DNA from: Doryteuthis pealeii
Lineage: Eukaryota > Mollusca > Cephalopoda > Myopsida > Loliginidae
Direction of reading: 5' to 3'
Assembly: GCA_023376005.1 (NCBI GenBank)
Contig: CM042151.1
Coordinates: 79,369,807 to 79,433,806 of the forward strand
DNA length: 64,000 nucleotides
Within the stretch, counting starts at the first letter, position 1, and each line of letters starts with the position of its first letter. Made by a program: the position numbers and the translations under genes. The notes beneath the pieces were generated by a model. That model made no database searches. It saw nothing but the letters and a program-made list of their open reading frames with translations, and was not told where the DNA came from. Shown here in pieces: positions 10,971 through 21,690 of this stretch.

Positions 10971-11640
10971 TTATGGTAATGAAGGACTATTTGCTCGTAA
11001 ATTCCTACCATAAAATAAACTGAACCCCCATTTTATGTCCGTGTTTTTGCAATAAATGTTTTATTTTTCTTGCACCCGTCATGTTACAATACTAAATATA
11101 TTTTATTTATTTATTTTAATATTCATTTCAATGTGTATATTCTAAAACCTTTTATTTTGTGAGAATGCTTAGTTTTAAAGTGGGGGCTCGTTTTACAATT
11201 TAGGCATAAATTGGATCCTCCTTTTATGAACGTAATTTTGTTTTTTCGTCGATGATGATTAAAATCTGACGTTTTTATTTTAGAGTATACCAAAGCCAAA
11301 AAGAAAAGAAATAACAACAACAAAAAGTAATATTCAACTTTTTACTCGTAAATTCCTGCCATAAAATTAGGCTTGGGCATTTTATGGTAGGAATTTACGA
11401 GTAAAAAGTTGAAGTGTAAAAACGAACCCCCACTTTAAAACTAAGCATTCACACAAAACAAAAGCGTTTAGAATATACAAATTGAAGTGAATATTAAAAT
11501 AAATAAAGGAAATATATTTAGTATTGTAACATAACGGGTGCAAGAAAAATAAAACATTTATTGCAAAAACATGGACATAAAATGGGGGTTCAGTTATTTT
11601 ATGGTAGGAATTTACGAGCAAATAGTCCTTCATTACCACA
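10971..11640. mobile_element. Foldback element with about 230-bp inverted arms
   Basis: The left arm (GGTAATGAAGGACTATTTGC ... TTAGTTTTAAAGTGGGGGCT) is reverse-complementary to the right arm (AACCCCCACTTTAAAACTAA ... GCAAATAGTCCTTCATTACC). The boundary sequence CTCGTAAATTCCTACCATAA also recurs in the middle, where it makes a second hairpin at 11343-11402. The ORFs on the minus strand here are low complexity and arm-derived. Confidence 0.85.
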
Positions 11641-12098
11641 TTTATTTACAATAAAAATTCATCTTTTATTACTTCATATATCGAAAGTTTTATTAAAATC
11701 GGATAGTTAGTTTATTTTAGATGATTTTTAGAAGAATTTCCTGTGATCACCCTTTTTAGAAGCCGTGACAAATTGCTCATACCTACTAGTAGTCATAAGC
11801 TTTAAATCTTAATTGATTTAATGGTGCAAACATGGAAATGTTTTCGTTCATAATTTTCATTATTTCTGTAAGCTGTTTTTTTTTTTTTTTTTTTTTTCCC
11901 CCTCTGTATTCATGGTTCATTTACTAAAAAAATCTCCATTAGGCTACGGTCCCAAAGGTCAAATATGGCTTTAGATTTGTGATTCAGTGACCTCCGTTTA
12001 GGGTGGAAGAAAAAATGCGGCCAAATGAATGCCTATAGACTCCTGAATATCATCCTTTTTTTCCCAAGCGTAGATGTTGCACATATTTAAGATTTCCA
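11641..12098. other. AT-rich DNA with family 1-like fragments
   Basis: Contains a T run at 11878-11897 and phrases such as TTTTCGTTCATAATTTTCAT that match family 1 interiors. No gene and no intact element is visible. Confidence 0.45.
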
Positions 12099-12866
12099 TA
12101 GGTACCACCAATTTTCCCTGTGAAATTTAACCCCGCCCCTATATTTAACACAATAAAACTTATATAAAGGTTAATATTATCTTGAATTTTTTTGTCCTCC
12201 CGAAAGAAGAAGCATTAAACAAACTCCTAATGATTTTTAATTTTTTTTTCTGCTTACGAAAATTATGAAAATTATAAACGAAAAACAATGTTTATATTTT
12301 TGTACCGTTAAATCAATTGAAATTTAACGCAGCAAATTTAATTCTATAAAAAATAAATTAATGTCCGCTTTTCCAGAAAATTTCCATAATTACTTACCTT
12401 TAGAATAAAAGGTGTCTTAAATAGTCTTTTTGTAAAATATATTATGGGAAATATTTTTTTACGAGGTCTACTCCCCCCTATTTTATTTTATGAAAAAATG
12501 AACCGGCAAAAAACGATTTCTACTTTTTTTCTATAAATAATCTGAATAATTATATCAAGATTTTAAGTCTCAATACCAAAGCTTTTTAGTAAAAGAACCA
12601 GGAATACAGACTTCTGATAAAAAATATATCAATAAAGAAACTGTGTTGGTAAATAAACGGACTGTTTTATTTATTTTTCACAATAATGATGAGTAATTTT
12701 TCCCCAACAGGTCAATTTGATCGTTGAATTAACAGTTTTTCTTTGTAACAACTCTTTAGGTTCGTTATTTCTTTTTTGCAAGATAGAAAAAAAAGTTCAA
12801 ATATATTTACATTTCTTCCTTCAATATTGCGTAAACTAATCATGATCTATTTTGGAGGTACCTAAC
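12099..12866 (+). mobile_element. Family 1 element, short internally deleted copy
   Basis: Starts TAGGTACCACCAATTTTCCC and ends TTTTGGAGGTACCTA, so both termini are present as imperfect inverted repeats. The right 150 bp is the reverse complement of the 38845 terminus, including AATATTGAAGGAAGAAATGT. At 768 bp it is about half the size of the longer copies. No 8-bp TSD is evident (flanks GATTTCCA and ACAATCAT), so this is either an old insertion or a product of recombination between two copies. Confidence 0.65.
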
Positions 12867-13145
12867 AATCATTCAATAAAACATGAGGACTTGCCCTAGT
12901 AGCACCCAAACCACTAAACATACAACATGTAGTTTAGCACATTTTATTCCCAATTAAATTCTGCATAATTTAGTATATATACAATGGACTTAATACCCAT
13001 AGTCTGCTTCAAAGTTGAGAATATTTGTCAAAGAAAAAGTTGTTTTTTTTAGACATTTTTGGTCATATTTGCAGATTGTTGTCAAAATTAAAACGGAAAA
13101 TTTACGCCCCTGAATTAACAGTCTACTTTATTTATTTTAATATTT
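12867..13145. other. AT-rich spacer
   Basis: No ORF, repeat match or RNA gene was seen in this spacer. Confidence 0.4.
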
Positions 13146-13584
13146 ACTAACTAGCAAGAGATATCTGTTTGAAAAATTTGGTAAATATTAAACAAGAAAA
13201 ACAAAAGGAATAACTATCTCTAAATCATGAATTTAGATTTTAAATAAGAAACAAAATGAAAGAAAATATATAGTTTTCCAAAATAAACAAAAAGAAATAA
13301 AACTGGTACATTTTTACAATAATATTAAACTTAAAAAATAAGCATTTGCTTTATTCATTAAATAATAAATAGCAAAGAAATAAGCATTTTTTAACAAGTA
13401 AAAATGTATTAAAAGTAAAACCTGCATACTTAAAACAAAGGTTAAACTTGCAAATAGTCAGGGTTTTTTTTGTTTCTTATTAAAATTTTAAGTCTATGAT
13501 CTAGAGATAGTTATTCATTTTGTTTTTCCTGTTTAATGTTTACCAAATTTTTCGAACAGATATCTCTTGCTAGTTAATTACATG
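13146..13584. mobile_element. Foldback element (inverted arms of about 110 bp)
   Basis: The left arm (ACTAGCAAGAGATATCTGTT ... AACTATCTCTAAATCATGA) is reverse-complementary to the right arm (ATGATCTAGAGATAGTTATT ... AACAGATATCTCTTGCTAGT). The centre is about 200 bp of A/T-rich sequence. No coding content. Confidence 0.75.
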
Positions 13585-13608
13585 AACGCGATCTAAATTG
13601 ACAAAAAA

Positions 13609-15191
13609 TAGGTATAACCAAAACGGTCACGTGATCAGTTTAGGCCATCTTGAATAAAACGGAAATAAATATTTCCAAACTTTGTTTATTAAAGATCATA
13701 CAGAGTTGTTACAAAGAAAAACAGTTAATTCAAAGATCAAATTATCCGATTGGGAAAAATTACAGCGTTATGTTAAAAAATAAACAAACCTATCCATATT
13801 ACATGCAAAAGGGTAATCTTAAGGCCGCAATTTAGACAGAAAAAAATACATATTATTACCCTCTTACGGTTATGCATCTATGTATGGTTGGGTGTAACGG
13901 ACATACTTTTTTAGCCAAAATTTACTATTAAAATGAATAAAATCTTTAAAAACTTTAATATTACAATTTACTATTAAAATGAATAAAAACTTGAAAAAAT
14001 TTAGTATTAAAATTTTGCAGTGAAATTGACGTTAAAAAAATGTCTTCAGTTTTAGTATTAATTTTTTTTAAATCGAAAATAAAATGAAAATTTGAAAATT
14101 TTTTCTAAGAGAAAAACTGATAAAATAATCAATATATTCTTACTTTTTATTCTAATTGGTCGAAAAAGTTAGATAAAATAATTTTTTACGCTAAGAAAAA
14201 CAAACTTAGGTTACTTGTATCTTTGTATAAAAACAAAACAAATATGTCAGTTTTGCTCTTCCGTATATTCTAAGAATCACACATTACTATTCAACAATAA
14301 AAATTACAAATTCTTTTAAAAATATTTATATAACGTGGATCGGACCAATTTTTAGTTCACCTGAATTTTAAAATTCATATTTTTAGATATCTGTGAAAAA
14401 TTCGATTTTTTGACGCAGAAAAAAAGAAATATTTAATTTATTTCACGCAGAAAATAAAGATATTTAAGCACACAAAATATTGAAAATCTCTTAAAAATTA
14501 ATTTCTTAAAAAAAAAAATTTTTTTTTTGACAATTTAATAGAATATAGTACATACCAATTACAAAAGCAAAAATAAGTTTTCAAATATTAATATTATGAC
14601 ATTTTTTTGCACTTTTTATTTCCGATTTCATTAATTTTTCCTAAAAAAAACTACAGCTTGGTACGTTATACAATTTCATTGATATAGTTATTCAGACTCT
14701 TATCTTTATAGAAAAAAAGTACAAAATTTTTCTGACATGTCATTTTTTTTTATCTCATAAAATAAAATGGGGTGGGGGAGGGTGATAGACCTAGTAAAAA
14801 AATATTTCCCCTAGTATATTTTAGAAAAAAAATATTTCAAATATATTTACATTCAATAGTAAACATTTATGGAAATTTTCATGAAAATCGGACCATTAAT
14901 TGATTTTTCATAGAATTTTTTAAAAAACCTCTTATCGTAACTTGTTTTTAGCTACATTAAATTTCAGTTGATTTAACAGTGCAAAAATGAAAACATTGTT
15001 TTTTAATCATAATTTTCATTATTTCCGTAAGCTGAAAAAATTTTTTTTAAATCATCAGGAGTTTATTTAATGTTTTTTCTTTCAAATGGAAAAAAATTTT
15101 CAAGAAAATATTAATTTTTCTGCAAGTTTCATTGTGTTAAATATAGGGGAGGGGTGGGGTAAATTTCACAGGGTAAAATTGGTGGTACCTA
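13609..15191 (-). mobile_element. Family 1 element, 1.58-kb copy
   Basis: Starts TAGGTATAACCAAAACGGTC and ends AAAATTGGTGGTACCTA, so it lies in the reverse orientation relative to the copies at 30428 and 34869. The flanking octamers ACAAAAAA (13601-13608) and ACAAACAA (15192-15199) match at 7 of 8 positions, consistent with an aged 8-bp TSD. The interior matches the other copies, for example TTTTCATAGAATTTTTTAAA and AGTTGATTTAACAGTGCAAA. No transposase ORF is present, so it is non-autonomous. Confidence 0.8.
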
Positions 15192-15829
15192 ACAAACAAA
15201 AAATGTTTTAAATTTATTAAAATTAATTGAATGTGTAATATTATTATTTTGCTTTTTTATTGATGGTCATTATGTTACTACTTATCGATTTAGACAAAAG
15301 TTTGACCATAAATAATCAATTTAATTAATTTTAATTCGTAAAAAAAAAAAAATAGACATTAGCAGCCGATTTTTAGGTAACAAAAGTTTGACTCGCAAAA
15401 ATTTCCATTTTGAAACATATTCTAGAAAGTGCATCCATGTATTCTCTGAAAAAGATTTAACTTGGCACTTTTAAGACGGAAACATGCAAATAAAACACTT
15501 TTTACTTTTTGTTTACATTTTACATTCCTTTTTCCGTAGAGGCAGCTATGTTGATTTACAGCTCATGATTGGCTAATTTATCAGCAGTCAATGAAAGATG
15601 TATTTTGATTGGCTACTTTGTTGTACGAAGCGAGCTAAAATTTTAGCACCTAATTTGTAGATTAAAATACAGATTATTAATTAATATTAGACGATATCAC
15701 CGTGGAAAAATTACGGAATGTTTCTTATTATCATATTATCGCAAAAAATAATGCTCGCCACTTTTGTAGGTCATTAAAAGTCATCTTTTTCACCTACATT
15801 TAGAAACTTATAAAAATCTTCTGATATAA
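15192..15829. repeat. Family 2-derived 3' fragment and unassigned DNA
   Basis: 15200-15385 matches the right portion of family 2: ATGGTCATTATGTTACTACT, AGACAAAAGTTTGACC and GCAGCCGATTTTTAGGTAAC. The rest (15386-15829) is unassigned, with no ORF worth calling. Confidence 0.55.
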
Positions 15830-16253
15830 TTATTCAGACTCTTATCATAAAATAAAATAGTGGGTGGAGTAGACTTCATAGAAAAATATTTTTCCTCATA
15901 TATATTTAAGAAAAACCAATTTCAAACATATTTTCATCAAAGGGTAAGTAATTATGGAAACTTTTGTGAAAATCTGACCATTAATTGATTTTTCATAGAA
16001 TTTTTTAAAAAGCCTCTAGTCGTAACTTTTTTTTTGGCTATGTTAAATTTAACTTATTTTTGGCTATGTTAAATTTCAACTGATTTAACAGTGTGAAAAT
16101 GTAAACATTGTTTTCGTTCATAGTTTTCATTGTTTTCGTAAGCTGAAAACTTTTTTAGAAATCATTAGAAGTTATTTTTAATGTTTCTTCTTTTGAATCG
16201 ACAAAAGATTTTCATGATAATATTAACCTTTATGCAAGTTTCATTGCTTTCCT
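15830..16253 (-). mobile_element. Family 1 interior fragment
   Basis: Carries CATAAAATAAAATAGTGGGTGGAG-type sequence, AATTGATTTTTCATAGAATT and ATGCAAGTTTCATTG in the same order as the 13609 copy. It is truncated at both ends, and its right end meets the foldback element at 16254. Confidence 0.65.
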
Positions 16254-16792
16254 CCATAAACTCCTAGTTGTTTGTTTACAAACAACAGATGATTATTTTA
16301 GCATTAAAATTTCACTCTAAGATTTTTTTAAAAGTTTGTTCATGTATATTTACAACCCAAAGGCATGTTTTCATACTAAAATAGTTTCTGGGTTTAATTA
16401 ACAAAAAATAGTTATTTATTAGTTACTTGGTCCCAACATACTTTTATTTAAATAAACATAAGAATATTTTCTAAATAAAAACTATTTTCATTTAAATAAA
16501 CATATCTGCATTTCTCTTCTGATTAAATAAAAACTATTTTAATATAAAAATGTGTCTTTAATATAAAAACATGTCTTTTGTTTAAAGTTTTTAAAACTTT
16601 AAAAAAATTCCTATTGAATTAACAATAACAGGAAATGACTATTTTTTTTCATTAAAATTCAAAATTATTTTATTATAAAAACGTGCCTTTGGATTGTAAA
16701 TATTCATGAACAAACTTTTGAAAAATCTTACAGTGAAATTCTAATGCAAAAAAAAATCGTCTATTGTTTGTAAACAAAAACTGGGAGTTTAC
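16254..16792. mobile_element. Foldback element (inverted arms of about 170 bp)
   Basis: The left arm (TAAACTCCTAGTTGTTTGTT ... CCAAAGGCATGTTTTCAT) is reverse-complementary to the right arm (ACGTGCCTTTGGATTGTAAA ... AAACTGGGAGTTTA). The centre repeats ATAAAAACTATTTT motifs. It appears to have inserted into, or next to, a family 1 fragment. Confidence 0.75.
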
Positions 16793-17500
16793 GGTGAAAA
16801 GCTTTCAAAACAGATCTCAGCTGGGGTGCTATTGGTTACTTGTTCCAAGAAGCCATTAATTCTGAATTCTGATAAAAAATGCCATAATATTATTCTATGT
16901 TAAACATTTACTTGCTTTTTTAATTGAAATGCCAAGAAAAAAAATCTTTTTAAAAATAAATCTGATTCATTTTCATCTGATGCATTATAAAATTGAAAAC
17001 TTAGAATTATAGGCATTATATCTTTATATCTGAATTTTATCTACTGGATAACAGTAATATTTATGTTAAAGAATTTTGATTTATTTCCATTTAATAAGTT
17101 TGATTGAAACAATTCAAAAACTTTAAAAAAGAAGTTAATTTCTGTATTTCCATTTTTATTTAAAACATTCATTGTAATTCAAAATAAATTAATCTTAACA
17201 TCTGTTAATTTTAATATAAAGACATAGCCTGAGTGATTTTTAGGTGGGAGCACAAGTAAATTGAAAGAAATCAGCAATGTTTCAAAGAAAACTTCTGATG
17301 TTTATTGTTCAGACGCTTATCTGATGTATTATAAAATTCATTGTCCATTGTTATATTTTTTTTTTTTTTTTTTTCATTTTTTTTTTAGTGTTTTCAATGA
17401 AAAACTGGACATTATTTGGCTAAAATGTTATGAATGTGAGAGGTATATATATCTATCTTAAGAGTAAGGAAATGAATCCGACGGTTTATATATAGATAAA
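16793..17500. other. AT-rich DNA, no gene recognised
   Basis: Low-complexity sequence with a T run at 17357-17385. The ORF starting at 17261 is an F-rich homopolymer artefact. Confidence 0.4.
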
Positions 17501-17700
17501 AGGGAAAGAAAAACAAACTTTGTTGTTAAAATGAATATATTTTTATTTCCGTTTTCTTTTTTTTATTAAAAATCATTATCAGAGCATAACTGTAATGATG
17601 ATTATTAATGAATCAGAATATTGTCAATATCAGCTATGAAAAAGTATATAAAAATATATTAATTTTAACAACAAAGTGGGTTCTTTCCCCTTTTATTTAT
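17501..17700. mobile_element. Small inverted-repeat element
   Basis: AAAGGGAAAGAAAAACAAAC with TTTGTTGTTAAAATGAATAT on the left is mirrored by TATTAATTTTAACAACAAAG and GGGTTCTTTCCCCTTTTAT on the right, separated by about 100 bp. (TA) runs flank both sides. No coding content. Confidence 0.6.
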
Positions 17701-17799
17701 TATATATATATATTCATTTCTATTCACATCATAACACCAAAATAAAATGTGGCTTAGTCATTGGTTTTTATCTAAGAGCTCTTAGGATCTGCACTACAT

Positions 17800-18010
17800 A
17801 GATAAATCTATTTCTCTGAATGTTTGAGATGAGGCTTGATGATTAGTATTATCTGCGTTATTCGGATTATTGTCCCCATCTTCATTGTTACTTGTACAAC
17901 GTTTCGGCTGATATGCCCTCCGGCCTTCTTCAGGTATTTCTTGTCGGACTCGGGAACTTTCTTTTTGAACTCAGGAACTTTCTTGTTGTAATCGGGAGCC
18001 ATCACGGAAC
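17800..18010 (-). mobile_element. Probable Penelope-like element 3' terminal fragment
   Basis: On the minus strand it reads CCTGAAGAAGGCCGGAGGG then CATATCAGCCGAAACGTTGT. A CTGANGA-stem-GAAACG arrangement of this type is typical of PLE 3' ends and terminal repeats. The minus-strand ORF here (18005-17808) has no recognised domain. There is no RT or endonuclease sequence alongside, so only a terminal remnant is present. Confidence 0.45.
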
Positions 18011-18160
18011 TTTGAACCTAACCCTTTATTTAGTCCATGAGGGTATCCTGTTCTCATTCCGCTAACTGTAGCTGGGGTAGGAGTTGTTAATTATTTTTCT
18101 ATGTTACTGCCTCTACTCAGGATTGAACCTGGAATCCAGAGATAACTGTCACTTAGAACT

Positions 18161-18188
18161 GTCTTAACCTAACTAGTTAGGTTAAGAC
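18161..18188. repeat. Perfect 28-bp palindrome
   Basis: GTCTTAACCTAACT followed directly by its exact reverse complement, with no spacer. It sits just before the left arm of the long inverted repeat at 18197. It may be part of an element terminus; no function is inferred. Confidence 0.85.
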
Positions 18189-18196
18189 AGGTTAAG

Positions 18197-18612
18197 ACAT
18201 AAAACAAAATAGTGGTTTACAGTGTGAACGGGAAGGCTAATTTGCATTTTGATTTTAATAAATATGTGCTTAGTATTATTGATTTCTAATTGTTTGGTTT
18301 TATCTTAATGAATATATGCAAAAATCTCGGGAATAAATCTTAAACGAAATCCATTAACAATAAAAATAACTAATTTTATTCTTTACATCCTATTTTAACT
18401 AAATAGTTGAATTAGAAAAATTTAGCAATGGAAGACGGGAGTGATAGAAGTGTAAGTTTCAGTTGTTCTACTTTTTGATTGTACCCCCTCTCTTTCAAAT
18501 CTTTTTATCTACATTCTTATTTAATTTCTTTAGCCTTTCAATTCTAATATAATACTTTATCACATTAAAACTTAAATACTTGTACCCGGAGGGTGCATAT
18601 ATTTGCTAATAT
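18197..18612 (+). repeat. Left arm of a long inverted repeat (partner 20866-21292)
   Basis: Begins ACAAAATAGTGGTTTACAGTG-like sequence and ends ACCCGGAGGGTGCATA. It is the reverse complement of 20866-21292 with about 10-15% differences, including insertions. Shared landmarks are TTTCTAATTGTTTGGTTTTA, ATGGAAGACGGGAGTGATAG and ACCCGGAGGGTGCA. The two arms enclose about 2.25 kb holding SINEs, a MITE and hairpins. Confidence 0.8.
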
Positions 18613-18939
18613 GTATATGTTTTAAACAACTACTTGACCCATATACACATATACATGTGTGTATGTGTATGTAAGTAAACATTTAGGAATAAAAGCAGAT
18701 AAAACACAACTTCTTTTAATTGATATTTAATATACATATTGCCTCGGGCACTGGGCAATAAACCCAGACATGCCCCTTTAAATCGAAGGGGCAGGTGTTG
18801 CCTGGGGGGATGGCCCCCGTTAATTATAGCAATCCCTACCCATTGGCCAGATCTACATACTAATTAGAAAAATAGATACATGTTCTTTAGAATGTTGAAA
18901 ACATCTTTGACAATAAACAATAAATGTTTCTATGATTCT
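18613..18939. other. Non-coding DNA with a GC-rich hairpin
   Basis: At 18770-18820, GCCCCTTTAAATCGAAGGGGC forms a stem-loop in an otherwise AT-rich stretch, with CTGGGCAATAAACCCAG as a second one just before it. No gene was recognised. The hairpins could belong to a repeat consensus that is not visible elsewhere in the window. Confidence 0.5.
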
Positions 18940-19172
18940 TTAATTAGCTTAGCTCTGATTTTAGAGGATCAGTATAGGAACCATAAGGTTCTGGGTTCAA
19001 TACCTGCCCTTGCCAACTCAGTGAGTGAGGAGCATAACTTGGGTCAGGTGATCTGAGCGGTAATAGGGAAACTGACGATCATGTGGCGCTCCACCTTAGA
19101 CGCAAAAAACAATCTCCCTGGTCTATCGCTAGTGAAAAGAGGATAGACTCTGCTGTCCGGCTGATACCGACA
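18940..19172 (+). mobile_element. tRNA-derived SINE, family S1, diverged copy
   Basis: Matches the better-preserved copies at 56458-56690 and 62130-62383: GGTTCTGGGTTCAATACC (B-box region), CCTTGCCAACTCAG, GTGGCGCTCCACC, AGACGCA and GGCTGATACCGAC. The head derives from a tRNA, with an A-box region TTAGCTTAGCTCTG (degraded) and a B box GGTTCAATACC. The A box is too damaged to call this a tRNA gene. Confidence 0.8.
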
Positions 19173-19243
19173 ATGACCTATTCTGAAAGAAGAGAATATC
19201 TGTAGATATAAACAGAATATATACAACAGATATATATCTCTCA

Positions 19244-19512
19244 AGGAAGCGCGTGGTGTACTGGTTAAAGTCTTGGGAAATGGACTCATCGCCCAAGTTC
19301 AAATCCTGGATGTGGTAATTGCATTTCACTTAGCGCTAATACCCTTGGGAAAGGTATGAATCCTACTCTCCCTCCAGCTATGGGTAAATCATAGGACAGA
19401 CTGGCTTCTTTAACCATGGTTAGGCAACCAGTCTAGGAGAAGGAAAACTCTGAATTCAAACCTGATAAACTCCGCTTAAGAAATTGACCTTGTGTCGCAT
19501 CCTGTTCGTGTG
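19244..19512 (+). mobile_element. tRNA-derived SINE, second family
   Basis: The head reads AGCGCGTGGTGTACTGGTTAA (A-box-like) and, 30 bp on, AGTTCAAATCCTGG (B-box-like), which is tRNA spacing. A body of about 190 bp follows, with no similarity to family S1, ending in a (TA)n run at 19526. The length and head fit a Pol III SINE. No second copy is in the window. Confidence 0.65.
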
Positions 19513-19666
19513 GGGGGTTGGTAAATATATATATATATCTCAATTTTTTTTTTTTTTTTCAACCACAAGTAATATTAGTAAATGTATGAATATGGTAATC
19601 AACCAATAAGATGTTTTTGATTATATTTAAATCATGTGCCTAATGTATCGATGTTAATATCTATAA

Positions 19667-19697
<31 letters not shown>
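19667..19697. repeat. (TG)n microsatellite
   Basis: An uninterrupted TG run of about 15 units. Confidence 0.95.
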
Positions 19698-19701
<4 letters not shown>

Positions 19702-19771
19702 TCGTGTAGATTCATTGATAAAAACTTTGGATGTCCTTTTGTAATTCTCATGCTTGATATTCAAGATTATG

Positions 19772-19853
19772 TACAGGGTGTCCATAAAGTCCGTGTGCGT
19801 TTTTTCTAAATGAAAATCTTCAAAGTGCACACTGACTTTATGGATATCCCGTA
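19772..19853. mobile_element. 82-bp MITE with Tc1/mariner-like termini
   Basis: Begins TACAGGGTGTCCATAAAGTC and ends GACTTTATGGATATCCCGTA, which are near-perfect inverted termini of about 27 bp bounded by TA. TA targets with a CAGGGTGTCC-type terminus are typical of short non-autonomous Tc1/mariner derivatives. No internal coding sequence. Confidence 0.75.
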
Positions 19854-19903
19854 TAATCCTGAAGTAAACCAAGAAAACAATTCGGGATGAATATTGTTTA
19901 CAT

Positions 19904-19954
19904 CTAAAAGTGAATTTGTACAATATGGCTAATATTGTACAAATTCACTTTTAG
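19904..19954. repeat. Perfect hairpin, 23-bp arms
   Basis: CTAAAAGTGAATTTGTACAA plus TAT is followed after five bases by its exact reverse complement. It could be a tiny palindromic insertion or a hairpin terminus; no function can be assigned. Confidence 0.85.
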
Positions 19955-20013
19955 TCCAGCTTAACAGTAAATGTCATTGAAACAGCATTTTGCAATGGGA
20001 ATTATTAGCCCCA

Positions 20014-20014
<1 letters not shown>

Positions 20015-20046
<32 letters not shown>
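20015..20046. repeat. (TC)n(AC)n microsatellite
   Basis: TCTCTCTC followed by an AC run of about 12 units. Confidence 0.95.
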
Positions 20047-20047
<1 letters not shown>

Positions 20048-20189
20048 AATATAGGATAGTTATTTTGGATAAATGTCTGACAATGTGATTAAGAAATATG
20101 ACTATACAGTGAAAACCAACTTGTTGAAAAAAAAAACAATTTGTATAATTTGTTTATAGTTTCATCAGAAACTATAAAATAATATATAA

Positions 20190-20412
20190 ATAGTTTGGCA
20201 CAAGGCCAGATGTATGAGGCACCCAGTAAGAATCAAATTCACTTACAATGACTTGCTAGCCTAACTCAGTAATCATTACACTACATGGGGCATCTTAGTA
20301 ATTATTTGTTAAGCTTAGTTTGGAACAAGGCCAGATATATGTGGCACCCAGTGAGAATCAATGTCACTAACAATAACATGGCTATCTCTCTAACTGTTAT
20401 ACCACTTAAAGC
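20190..20412 (-). mobile_element. Two tandem tRNA-like SINE heads (degenerate)
   Basis: Two units of about 100 bp (20190-20290 and 20310-20412) share ACAAGGCCAGATATATG-type sequence, GCACCCAGTGAGAATCA and then a segment ending TAACTGTTATACCACTTA or AATCATTACACTACAT. On the minus strand this order is a tRNA-like head: GTGTAATGATTACTGAG (A-box region), then TGATTCTTACTGGGTGCC (B-box region). Both are too degraded to be tRNA genes. A dimeric SINE or two neighbouring copies would look like this. Confidence 0.5.
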
Positions 20413-20469
20413 ACTCAAAAAGCTAAGTTCAACTTAAGGGTAACTCAATAGTGTATTAAAGAGAAACCA

Positions 20470-20865
20470 ACCACCTTTTTAATTTTAAAGAATCCAAAAT
20501 GTTAGAAATCAGCAATTTTTAAAAATAAAATAAAGGATACATTATAAAATTCTTTGATTAATTAGTCAACAGTGAAATTTTATTAAAATTCAGATGATTT
20601 TTGTCAACCTACGGAGAAAAATAACCAAATATAAGTATGTCAAATTTATCCTGAATGTTTTGTAAGGGATTATTTTTTCTTCTGAAAATGAATGATCAGT
20701 GTGTGAGATTACATAAATGTATTTTAAGTTTCAGGTTCGTTCCCATAAATCGTATTGTGGATGTATTTCATATCAGATCCATAATTTCTTGACTGAATTT
20801 TGAATATAAACAATTTTTTAGGAATAATGGTATTTCCTTTCATTTCTATAAATACTAGCAAATTT
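20470..20865. repeat. AT-rich DNA with a family 2 subterminal fragment
   Basis: 20525-20600 matches the family 2 block (ACATTATAAAATTCTTTGAT, AGTGAAATTTTATTAAAATT). The remainder has no recognised feature. Confidence 0.5.
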
Positions 20866-21292
20866 ATGCACCCTCCGGGTGCAAGTTTTTAAGTTTTAAA
20901 TAATGAAATATCATGTTAAATTAGAAAGGCTAATAAAACTAAAAACGAAAGCTGATAAAAAGATTTGGAACAGAGGGGGTATTATCGAAAAATAGAACAG
21001 CTTTGAAACTAACTCTTCCATCATTTTCCATTACTCCCGTCTTTCATTGGTAAATTTTCCTAATTTAACTCTTTACTTAAAATAGGAAGTAAAGGATAAT
21101 ATTACAATTATTTCTTCTTCTTAATGAATTTCTTTTAAGATTTATCCCAGAGATGTTTGCTCATATTCAATAAGATAAAACCAAACAATTAGAAATCAAT
21201 AATACTTAGCATATATTTATTAAAATCATTTTTTAAGATCAATATGCAAATTAGCTTTCCCATTCACACTGTAAACCACTATTTTGTTGTAT
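20866..21292 (-). repeat. Right arm of the long inverted repeat (partner 18197-18612)
   Basis: Reverse complement of the left arm, beginning TTATGCACCCTCCGGGTGCA and ending AACCACTATTTTGTTG. The inner boundary of each arm carries the short palindrome CACCCTCCGGGTG or its degraded equivalent. Confidence 0.8.
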
Positions 21293-21690
21293 ATATAAAT
21301 ACAATTGCTTATTATTAGTATGTAGATATGGTCAACAGTCTTAATAATGTAAAACAATTTTATTATTCATTGAGGTTTAAATAAAAATAAAATCATGGAG
21401 AATGTGATGTAAATAACTAAGGGAACTGTGAATTGAGTAGTAATATAGTTTCGGTTACAAACAAACACACAATCTCCATTATAATAAGATATATAAAGTA
21501 AAACTTCTTGTATATTCCATTTAATTGTATTTGTTGAAAACTAATATAAAAATATTAATCCTGACTGAACAAAAATGATATCATATATTGCAGTTTATTG
21601 AAATACAAATTGAATAATTATAACTTTTTAAATGAAAATAACACACAGGTTTTCTTTTTTTTTTAAATATTATTTCTTCTTTATTCACAG
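21293..21690 (+). other. Upstream flank of zinc-finger locus A (intron end)
   Basis: AT-rich. From about 21560 (GACTGAACAAAAATGATATC) it matches the flanks of loci B, C and D. It ends in a polypyrimidine tract and TTATTCACAG, a strong 3' splice site in the same position in all four loci. No promoter is recognisable, so the first exon must lie elsewhere or has been lost. Confidence 0.65.
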
